Origin: Oscillospiraceae bacterium
GTDB lineage: Bacteria; Bacillota; Clostridia; Oscillospirales; Acutalibacteraceae
Length of the DNA stretch: 23,331 nucleotides
Assembly (NCBI GenBank): GCA_902797915.1
Contig: CADBUK010000153.1
Span: forward strand, 1 to 23,331
Reading direction: 5' to 3'
The notes below the pieces were generated by a model. The model searched no databases and was not told the origin of the DNA. It was given only the letters and a program-made list of their open reading frames with translations. The position numbers and the translations under genes are program-made. Below, piece by piece: positions 15,821 to 21,934 of this stretch (position 1 is the stretch's first letter; the number at the start of each line of letters is the position of its first letter).

Positions 15821-15849
15821 TTGCAAATTAGTTACAATATTGTTACAAT
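15821..15849 (+). promoter_or_regulatory. Candidate ftsZ promoter P2
   Basis: TTGCAA (15821-15826), 17-base spacer, TACAAT (15844-15849). It is weaker than P1 and closer to the gene. The -10 is in the second copy of a short GTTACAAT direct repeat (copies begin near 15831 and 15842). Confidence 0.5.
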
Positions 15850-15905
15850 GATAAAGCAAAGACCGCAAAAAGTCTGAAATAATACATATAAGGAGAAATA
15901 AAGTT

Positions 15906-17000
15906 ATGGGAAGATACGAAATCGATAACGACGATACAAAAGTAGTTTCTATTAAAGTAGTAGGCGTCGGCGGTGGCGGCGGTAACGCTGTTAACGGCAT
16001 GGTACGTTCAAATATTCAGGATGTTGAGTTTATCGCAGTAAACAGCGATAAGCCCGCTCTTGCAAAATCACAGGCATCACAGAAAATCCTTATCGGCGAA
16101 AAGACAACAAAGGGCCGCGGCGCAGGCGCAAGACCCGAGGTTGGTAAAAAAGCGGCTGATGAAAGCAGAGAGGCTATCACAGACGTTCTTTCAGGCGCAG
16201 AGATGGTATTCATTACCGCAGGCATGGGCGGCGGTACCGGCACAGGCGCGGCTCCCGTAGTTGCTCAGGTTGCTAAGGATATGGGCATTTTAACCGTAGG
16301 CGTTGTTACAACTCCTTTCGCATTTGAAGGCAAGCGCCGTATGGCTCAGGCTCAGCAGGGTATTGACGAACTTGCTCAGTACGTTGATTCCATTATGGTT
16401 ATTCCTAACGAAAACCTTAAATACGTTACCGAGGAAAAAATTACTTTCAGCAACGCATTTGAGATTGCTAACGACGTTCTTCGTCAGGGCGTTCAGTCCA
16501 TCTCAGACCTTGTAAACGCAACAGGTCTTGTAAACTCAGACTTTGCCGATGTAACTGAGATTATGAAGGATGCAGGCTACGCACATATGGGCGTTGGCAG
16601 AGCTAAGGGCAAGGATAAGGCAGAGGTTGCTGCACAGCAGGCAATTTCCAGCCCGCTGCTTAACACTTCAATTGACGGCGCTCGCGGCGTACTTCTTAAC
16701 ATCACAGCTTCAACCGATATCGGTCTTGAGGAAATTGACGCAGCTTCAACAATCGTTACCAACGCAGTTCATCCTGATTGCGAAATCATCTGGGGTGCTA
16801 ACTTCGATGAGAACCTTGAGGATGAGATGATTATTACCGTAATCGCTACCCGCTTCGGCGAAAAGGGTCCGAACGGTCAAATCAAATCAACAACTGCAAA
16901 TATTGAGGTTGCTCCTCCAGCAAACATCCCTGCAGTTGAAAGCTTCAGCGCAAATGACGACAAGGATTTTGACGATATCGTAAGCTTCTTTAAGAAATAA
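15906..17000 (+). CDS. ftsZ: Cell division GTPase FtsZ
   Basis: The tubulin-like GTPase that assembles the Z-ring. Residues 20-32 (GVGGGGGNAVNGM) and the tubulin signature GGGTGTG (108-114) bind GTP, and NSDFADVTEIM carries the synergy-loop acidic residues. Length is 364 with a short C-terminal linker and an end peptide KDFDDIVSFFKK, similar to the conserved tail that docks membrane tethers. ftsA is absent from this cluster, so SepF or another tether elsewhere is expected (inference). SD AAGGAG is 10 bases before the ATG. Expression can come from P1/P2 as well as read-through from divIB, and ends at the hairpin at 17018-17049. Confidence 0.98.
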   Translation: MGRYEIDNDDTKVVSIKVVGVGGGGGNAVNGMVRSNIQDVEFIAVNSDKPALAKSQASQKILIGEKTTKGRGAGARPEVGKKAADESREAITDVLSGAEMVFITAGMGGGTGTGAAPVVAQVAKDMGILTVGVVTTPFAFEGKRRMAQAQQGIDELAQYVDSIMVIPNENLKYVTEEKITFSNAFEIANDVLRQGVQSISDLVNATGLVNSDFADVTEIMKDAGYAHMGVGRAKGKDKAEVAAQQAISSPLLNTSIDGARGVLLNITASTDIGLEEIDAASTIVTNAVHPDCEIIWGANFDENLEDEMIITVIATRFGEKGPNGQIKSTTANIEVAPPANIPAVESFSANDDKDFDDIVSFFKK

Positions 17001-17017
17001 TTATCCCATACTTATAT

Positions 17018-17049
17018 AAAATCCCAAGGCAATACGCCTTGGGATTTTT
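17018..17049 (+). terminator. Intrinsic terminator after ftsZ
   Basis: CCCAAGGC pairs with GCCTTGGG around AATAC, with flanking A/T extending the stem, and ends in ATTTTT. It lies 18 bases past the ftsZ stop. The stem is usable on the - strand too, where it is followed by ATTTTATAT. Confidence 0.92.
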
Positions 17050-17255
17050 GCATATTTATCATCTTAGTTAATCTTTTGTCATTTTGAATATAAAAATCAA
17101 ATTGTTGAAAACTCTGTTAAAAAAATGTTTACGGTAAGTAAAACTCTTTACAAACACTGCGGCTTTAACATCAAAAAATGTTGAAAACTATGTGCAAAAT
17201 TTTCCTTTTTAACATTTTTAACACTGTTTTTAACAATTTCTTTAACAATGGCACG
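17050..17255. repeat. AT-rich convergent intergenic region with iteron-like repeats
   Basis: No gene is visible here. TTTAACA occurs on the + strand at 17164, 17208, 17217, 17229 and 17241 (the last copies 9, 12 and 12 bases apart) and in reverse at 17115-17121. A longer element TGTTGAAAACT occurs at 17103-17113 and 17179-17189; the second copy extends to TGTTGAAAACTA, also present at 21847-21858. Its complement TTTTCAACA is one mismatch from a TTTTCCACA-type DnaA box. Both neighbouring genes end here, so promoter regulation is not an obvious purpose. Confidence 0.5.
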
Positions 17256-17279
17256 GTGTAAAGTTATATAACTTTACAC
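17256..17279. repeat. Perfect 24-bp palindrome
   Basis: Each half is GTGTAAAGTTAT, read from either strand. RNA from either strand would fold as a 10-bp stem with a 4-base ATAT loop. It contains TGTAAAGT and ACTTTACA, the same 8-mers as the arms before ftsZ. It sits between two terminators with no gene start nearby. Confidence 0.7.
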
Positions 17280-17287
17280 AAAAGCAT

Positions 17288-17321
17288 AATCCCGTATGCA
17301 GCTTTTGCATACGGGATTTTT
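17288..17321. terminator. Intrinsic terminator before the GH38 3' end
   Basis: CCCGTATGCA (17291-17300) pairs with TGCATACGGG (17306-17315) around GCTTT. A good T-run (ATTTTT) follows on the + strand; the - strand continuation is a poorer ATTATGCTTTTG. It probably serves the - strand mannosidase gene but looks built for + strand stops. Confidence 0.85.
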
Positions 17322-17343
17322 GCTGATTTTTTGGCTTATTGAA

Positions 17344-20300
17344 TTACCATTCGGATTTTGTGTATGAGCGAATGATGTTTGAAACAAGATTGTCTCTCTT
17401 GAAGCCCTTGCCTTTGCCCATTTTTCTCTGGTCCTGAATTTTACCCAGACGCATTGTGATTGCGCCTGTTTTGTCAAGAATTTTATCAATTGGGGGAATG
17501 TCGTTAAACTTGTATTCCTCCTCGGGCGTTTTGTCAATAAGGTCTGTTGCCAGAACAGTGTTGGAGAACTTTTTAACCGCCGTCATTGCCAGAATAATAA
17601 TTCTGTTATCCTCGGGCAGAGTCAGGGTCGTTTTGTTTCTCACGTCTATTTCGTACATATAGAAGTACGCCTTGCCGTTTGGAATAGCTCCTTCGGGGTG
17701 GTTGGTGTGTGTGAATACAAGCGCGGGGTTTGCGCTCTTGATTTCCATCGTCTGCTCAAGCCCTGCCATATCAAACCTGCCTATCAGCTCGTTAAACGAA
17801 TGAATTTTGAGTTCAATTTCTCTGTTGTCCGCAAGGAAGGTAACGTCCCTGTCCTCAAGCGTTGAAGCGGCAAGCAGGTACAGCTTTGTGGTTGCCTTGG
17901 GAATTTCGATTGTCTGTCCGCGCGCTACCATAATATCTGCCGCAGCGTCGGGGTTTGTAAGTCTGAACGTAATTCCGCCGTAGGTCAGGCTTTCAGGGTA
18001 AAGGTCGGCAGGCAGTGAGCATCCGCCGCCCTGAATTATTACGTTGCGCATATCCTCGCGCCTTGTGAAGCCCTTTGCGTTACATTCAATCTCAATCTTT
18101 TTAAAGCTTTCCTTTCCGCTCTTTTCTGCGGGCGCAAGGTAAACCTTAAAGGTCTTTACGCTGTACGGCTCAATATCAAAACTTAACGTGTTGCCGTCAA
18201 ATTCAGCGTCGCCGATTTTCTTTTCGTTTGCAAGCGTTTCCTCAGCCTTTTCAATTTCTTTGAAGAAGCTCAGCTTAACGCCCTTGTGTGATTTTCCGCA
18301 ACCCTCGTTAACTCTGACGATAACTGCGTCGTCATCCTCCGCAAGCTTAACCGCGCGGATTATTACCTCGTCAGTGCTTATGTTAGCAAAGCTGAAGCTG
18401 TCGCCGAGCGTGCCTTCTCTGCGTGAACTTGTTTGGAATGCTATCAGCGGCTTTTGGAACAGCTCGTTCTGCGCCTGCGTTCCGTTTTCAAAACCGCCCC
18501 TGTGCGAGTAGATGCCGAAGGCAAATTCGTTTCTGCCCAAATCCTGCAAATCCTGCCTCGTTTCCTTTGTGAAAGCGCCTGCAGGTGTGTGCATAAGCGT
18601 CAGTCGCAGGGTGTTGGTGTCGGGCTTATCCCAGCCGTACTTGCAGTCGGAAAATACGCTTACGCCGTATTTTCCACTGTCCGCAGTGATGTCCGCCCAT
18701 TTCTGCGCGGGTACCTCATAAAGCTTTTCACTGTTAGTGCTTCTCCTGATAACGCCGAGACCTAAATCGTAAGTAGCGGACTGATTGTGGCAGGAGAAGG
18801 GGAATACCGCCTTTAACAGCGAACGGCGTGAACGCCAGTCAAGCTTGTTGTCAATTCTGATAAACTTACCTCCGCTTGTAAGCGAGATGGTCTGTTCAAT
18901 TTTTGAATGGTTTATAACCCTTGTGGTTTTAATTGAAACTCTTACAGGGCCCTCTTCTATAATTTCAAATTCGGGCTGGTTTGCAAAAACCTCAACATCG
19001 GTGTCAATATCCTCTCTTCTGATTTCCCAGCTCGGATAGTTGTAAGCACCGGTGTCGGTAAACTTTGCCATTTTAATCGGCGCGTGCAGCAGCTGATTGT
19101 CAAACTCCTTGTCGATAATCGAAGCAATATCGCCGTTTTTGTTAAGAATAATCTTGTATTTCTCATTCTCAAGCGTGTGGCCTGAAATGCTGACTCCCGT
19201 GTTGATTTCGCAGGCTTTGTTTGCTGCCTGAATGTCGTAAACCCTGTATCCGAGCGGCTCAACCTCAGCAATAAACGCAAGGTCAAATTCCTTACCCATT
19301 TTATTGATAACCTGGCTCGGAACCTCGTTGCCTTCGCAGTCAACAACCTTAACGAATGTTGCGTTATGGTTAAGCTTAACCCTTGCGTTAACAACGTCCC
19401 TGCGCTTAATTGCGGCGGGGTTGTTAACTATAACGGCGCATTCGTTAACCTTGCTTGTGTCAAGCTCGTTTGCAATTGCGCTTGAAGCGCCGATGTATTC
19501 GGTCTGCAACTGCTTTTGCGAAACTATGTAGTCGTTATGACCGTCAACATACACGTCCATATTTGACGTGCCTGTAATGTCGTCGTGGAACTGGTGCTGA
19601 ATAATGCGTTCCCAACACCTGTTTATATTCTCCCTCGGGTACTTGTAAAGCCCGAGAGCCTGAGCCGCCGTGCAAGCCTTTTCGGTGTAATCCGCAAATT
19701 CCTCGCACTTTGCGTTCTGCCTTTTTGAAGCGCCGCGCGAGGTGTAGCTGCCTACGCCGTGCGAGGTCATAAGAAGCTCGTTGTTCCATACGGGCAGCTT
19801 GTCAAGCTGTTCCTGCGGAAGCTTGCTCAGGTCGTTAAAGAATTCGCCGCTTGTAGCGGATATTATTTCCAAATCGGATTCGGCGTTTTTAGCTATGCTT
19901 TCCTCAACGGAAGCAACGGTTTCCTCGTCGGGAGCGCCGCCCTCGTCGCCCGTGCCGTAGTAGTGCATAGTCTGCGGAATACCGCTTTCAAACGCATTTT
20001 TGGAAAGCTTGTCAATAACGCTGATGTAGCCTCTGATATCGCCCTTGAATTCGGAACGGTATGACTTTGCGTCAGGGCAGGCAAGCACCTTTGAGCCGTC
20101 GGGTCCCTGAAAATAACCGAGGTCAAACGGAATACCGCAGGATGAGCCCCAGCTAAGCTTTTGGGTGGAAAAGCCGTTAAGACCCGCGTGTTTCATAATG
20201 CTCGGCAGTGCGTAGCCGAAGCCGAAGCAGTCGGGCAAAAAGATGTCGTTGCAGGGCTTACCGAAATTCTTTTCAAAATAACGGTTGCCGATAAGAATAT

Positions 20301-20607
20301 TTCTGAAAAGCGCTTCGGGCGAGGGAATATTAACGTCGCCGTTTTCAAACTCGCTTCCGCTCGGGCACCATCTGCCTTCTGCGGCAAGCTCCTTGATATG
20401 CTCAAAGTATTTGGGGTAGTATTCCTCAATCAGCTTATAGCGAAAAGCACCTTCAAAGTTGAAACGGTAATGCGGATATTTTTCAATCAGCTTAATGTTT
20501 CCCTCAAGGGTGTTCAAAATATGCTCTTTGATTGTTTTTGCCAGATTCCAGCGCCATACAGTGTCCAGATGGGCGGTGGAAACAACATAAACCTTTTTGT
20601 TTTCCAT
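17344..20607 (-). CDS. GH38 alpha-mannosidase
   Basis: A large cytoplasmic retaining alpha-mannosidase (1087 residues, no signal peptide) expected to cleave alpha-linked mannose from manno-oligosaccharides or glycan fragments. The zinc-site H13-x-D15 sits in TAHLDTVWRW. LPDCFGFGYALP carries the likely nucleophile D126. GTGDEGGAPD (218-227), SHGVGSYTSRGASKRQN (282-298) and HQFHDDITGTS (338-348, with H341 and D342) complete the family pattern; a long beta-rich C-terminal part follows. I chose ATG at 20607 because AAGGA lies 7 bases before it; the longer GTG start at 20622 would place that SD inside the gene. It follows the 72-residue gene by 25 bases in the same transcript. The substrate and any dedicated transporter are not shown here. 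Confidence 0.93.
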   Translation of the reverse strand: MENKKVYVVSTAHLDTVWRWNLAKTIKEHILNTLEGNIKLIEKYPHYRFNFEGAFRYKLIEEYYPKYFEHIKELAAEGRWCPSGSEFENGDVNIPSPEALFRNILIGNRYFEKNFGKPCNDIFLPDCFGFGYALPSIMKHAGLNGFSTQKLSWGSSCGIPFDLGYFQGPDGSKVLACPDAKSYRSEFKGDIRGYISVIDKLSKNAFESGIPQTMHYYGTGDEGGAPDEETVASVEESIAKNAESDLEIISATSGEFFNDLSKLPQEQLDKLPVWNNELLMTSHGVGSYTSRGASKRQNAKCEEFADYTEKACTAAQALGLYKYPRENINRCWERIIQHQFHDDITGTSNMDVYVDGHNDYIVSQKQLQTEYIGASSAIANELDTSKVNECAVIVNNPAAIKRRDVVNARVKLNHNATFVKVVDCEGNEVPSQVINKMGKEFDLAFIAEVEPLGYRVYDIQAANKACEINTGVSISGHTLENEKYKIILNKNGDIASIIDKEFDNQLLHAPIKMAKFTDTGAYNYPSWEIRREDIDTDVEVFANQPEFEIIEEGPVRVSIKTTRVINHSKIEQTISLTSGGKFIRIDNKLDWRSRRSLLKAVFPFSCHNQSATYDLGLGVIRRSTNSEKLYEVPAQKWADITADSGKYGVSVFSDCKYGWDKPDTNTLRLTLMHTPAGAFTKETRQDLQDLGRNEFAFGIYSHRGGFENGTQAQNELFQKPLIAFQTSSRREGTLGDSFSFANISTDEVIIRAVKLAEDDDAVIVRVNEGCGKSHKGVKLSFFKEIEKAEETLANEKKIGDAEFDGNTLSFDIEPYSVKTFKVYLAPAEKSGKESFKKIEIECNAKGFTRREDMRNVIIQGGGCSLPADLYPESLTYGGITFRLTNPDAAADIMVARGQTIEIPKATTKLYLLAASTLEDRDVTFLADNREIELKIHSFNELIGRFDMAGLEQTMEIKSANPALVFTHTNHPEGAIPNGKAYFYMYEIDVRNKTTLTLPEDNRIIILAMTAVKKFSNTVLATDLIDKTPEEEYKFNDIPPIDKILDKTGAITMRLGKIQDQRKMGKGKGFKRDNLVSNIIRSYTKSEW

Positions 20608-20632
20608 AATAATATCCTTCACAAATAATCAG

Positions 20633-20851
20633 TTATTTTTCAATAATTTCGTAAGTGAATTCGTATTTTTCCTGCAGTGCCTTAACCTTTTCCTCGTTGT
20701 CCTCAATAAAGCTCGGGGAATAAACGGATTTTCCGTCAACGGAGTAATCCTTTACGATTTTATTAAGTTCCTCCCACGCTTCGTCAGCCTTGGGGTAGTT
20801 ATCCTCAAATTTAATTAAAAACTCTTTGTGCTTAGGAATTCTGACTTTCAT
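20633..20851 (-). CDS. Small conserved-looking protein of unknown function (72 aa)
   Basis: I do not recognise this family. It is a soluble, charged, probably helical protein (MKVRIPKHKEFLIKFEDNY..., then DEAWEELNKIV and EEKVKALQEKYEF), with no membrane helix, Cys motif or signal peptide. It is likely real: AGGAGAG lies at good spacing before the ATG, and a near-consensus promoter is centred about 45 bases upstream. It precedes the GH38 gene by 25 bases, so the two are probably co-transcribed. A link to mannoside metabolism is suggested only by this pairing. Confidence 0.75.
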   Translation of the reverse strand: MKVRIPKHKEFLIKFEDNYPKADEAWEELNKIVKDYSVDGKSVYSPSFIEDNEEKVKALQEKYEFTYEIIEK

Positions 20852-20881
20852 AAAATGCTCTCCTCAAAAAAGTTATTATCT

Positions 20882-20910
20882 ATTATATATTTTTAACAAT
20901 TATATATCAA
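20882..20910 (-). promoter_or_regulatory. Promoter of the 72-aa gene / GH38 operon
   Basis: On the - strand TTGATA (20910-20905), a 17-base spacer and TATAAT (20887-20882). This is a near-consensus sigma-A promoter about 31 bases before the ATG, so the leader is very short. Confidence 0.8.
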
Positions 20911-20943
20911 CCCCAAAATTTTAAATTTATAATATTTTTATAC

Positions 20944-20975
20944 AAAAAATCCCGCAAGCATTTCAACTTGCGGGA
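20944..20975 (-). terminator. Intrinsic terminator after the ECF-type gene
   Basis: On the - strand CCCGCAAG and CTTGCGGG pair around an 8-base loop and are followed by ATTTTTT. It lies just beyond the end of the membrane protein gene and isolates it from the GH38 operon. Confidence 0.9.
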
Positions 20976-21000
20976 ATATGTATGCATAGTATTATGTTTT

Positions 21001-21585
21001 TCAGTCCTTGTGTTCCTTTTTTCCTATGTTTACAAGCCTTACAATAACGGGCGAAAGCACGATGTTAACGCCGAGCTCAAACAGGAAGTTGAATCCCACG
21101 AAGCCAACAAGCATATATTTGCCTGCGGATTCAAAGCCAAGCCCGTGCGCCCATTCCGTGATGGTGGGCATAAAGAAAATCAGGCAGCCTAACAGGAATA
21201 CTCCAGTGTTAACAACGGGTGCGGTAATTGCCGCGCAGATTGTTGCAACGTACTTGTTCTTTTTTTCAAGCGCTTTGTAAACAAGTCCTGCGCAGGTTCC
21301 GCAAAGCGCACCCTTAACAAGAACGGTTGCTACCGTGCCGAAAACGTTAACGGCAAGAAACGGTGCAGCGTCGCCCGAAAGCAAAACGGTTATACCGAAA
21401 GCGGCTCCGAGCCATGCGCCTGCGCCTACGCCGTAAAGCGCCGTGCCTACAACAATGGGAATAAGTACAAGTGAAATTGAAAATGCGCCGATTTTGATGA
21501 AGCTGCCGAGAAGCTGCAGCACAACGACGATTGCCGTAAACAAGCCGATGCCGACAATCTTTTTTGTGTTTTTGTTCATATTCAT
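21001..21585 (-). CDS. ECF transporter S component-like membrane protein
   Basis: A small polytopic protein (194 residues, about six hydrophobic segments) with the size, N-terminal positive patch and Gly/Ala-rich helices of substrate-binding (S) components of energy-coupling-factor vitamin transporters. These dock to a shared EcfAAT module that is normally encoded elsewhere; it is not in this window. The vitamin is not identifiable by eye. Two ATGs (21585 and 21579) share one SD, AAAGGA, at about 4 and 10 bases; either may be used. The gene is alone between its own promoter and terminator. A riboswitch-like leader would fit vitamin regulation but matches no class I know. Confidence 0.7.
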   Translation of the reverse strand: MNMNKNTKKIVGIGLFTAIVVVLQLLGSFIKIGAFSISLVLIPIVVGTALYGVGAGAWLGAAFGITVLLSGDAAPFLAVNVFGTVATVLVKGALCGTCAGLVYKALEKKNKYVATICAAITAPVVNTGVFLLGCLIFFMPTITEWAHGLGFESAGKYMLVGFVGFNFLFELGVNIVLSPVIVRLVNIGKKEHKD

Positions 21586-21680
21586 TTTTCCTTTCTGCTA
21601 CTGCTCCAAAGCAATCCGCCCAAACACAAAAGGCGGCGTTGCCCGATAAAGCTATTTTTATCTGCGGATACAATGCGGCT
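21586..21680 (-). promoter_or_regulatory. Structured 5' leader of the ECF-type gene
   Basis: About 90 bases of leader from the predicted start site. Read on the - strand it can form GATAAA/TTTATC with a 6-base loop, then a longer stem in which GCAA (21642-21639, complement strand) pairs with TTGC (21614-21611) and CCGCC/GGCGG pair (21632-21636 with 21616-21620) around an 11-base loop. I see none of the conserved cores of TPP, FMN or cobalamin riboswitches. Confidence 0.45.
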
Positions 21681-21682
21681 AT

Positions 21683-21711
21683 ATTATAATATGCAAATAT
21701 ACTTTTTGCAA
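21683..21711 (-). promoter_or_regulatory. Promoter of the ECF-type gene
   Basis: On the - strand TTGCAA (21711-21706), a 17-base spacer and TATAAT (21688-21683). It predicts a leader of about 90 bases. Confidence 0.7.
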
Positions 21712-21755
21712 CACTTTTTTTCCTCTCAATTACAATTGTTATAATATTTAAACTA

Positions 21756-21786
21756 TGTGTATTTTACACAAAAAATAATTATTTTT
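21756..21786. promoter_or_regulatory. Two adjacent palindromes in the divergent ECF / EF-G-like region
   Basis: TGTGTA-TTT-TACACA (21756-21770) is followed directly by the self-complementary AAAAATAATTATTTTT (21771-21786). They lie between the two divergent promoters in a 349-base gene-free stretch, a typical place for an operator. The second could simply reflect AT-richness. No regulator is recognised. Confidence 0.4.
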
Positions 21787-21838
21787 TTAGGTAATAGGGA
21801 AAAATTAATCAACAACCTGTGAAAAACAGTTTAAAAAT

Positions 21839-21867
21839 TTGACAATTGTTGAAAACTAATATACAAT
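21839..21867 (+). promoter_or_regulatory. Promoter of the EF-G-like gene
   Basis: TTGACA (21839-21844), a 17-base spacer and TACAAT (21862-21867): near-consensus. The spacer contains TGTTGAAAACTA (21847-21858), identical to a 12-mer downstream of ftsZ, so any protein binding it would compete with RNA polymerase. Confidence 0.8.
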
Positions 21868-21934
21868 ATAAACAATTAGCAAGAATATCCAAAGGTGTTT
21901 CTTGTGCAAATTATTAAACAGTGAAGGTGATTAA

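Noticed and set aside
17103..17247. CRISPR array or replication origin
   Set aside because: The repeats are only 7-12 bases with irregular spacing, there are no spacers or cas genes, and no dnaA or dnaN is nearby; the DnaA-like boxes are mismatched.
20608..20622. Longer GTG start for the GH38 mannosidase, adding five residues
   Set aside because: The only good SD (AAGGA, 20615-20619) lies inside this extension and at ideal spacing to the ATG at 20607.
21586..21680. Known TPP, FMN or cobalamin riboswitch
   Set aside because: None of their conserved core sequences is visible, so only a generic structured leader is reported.
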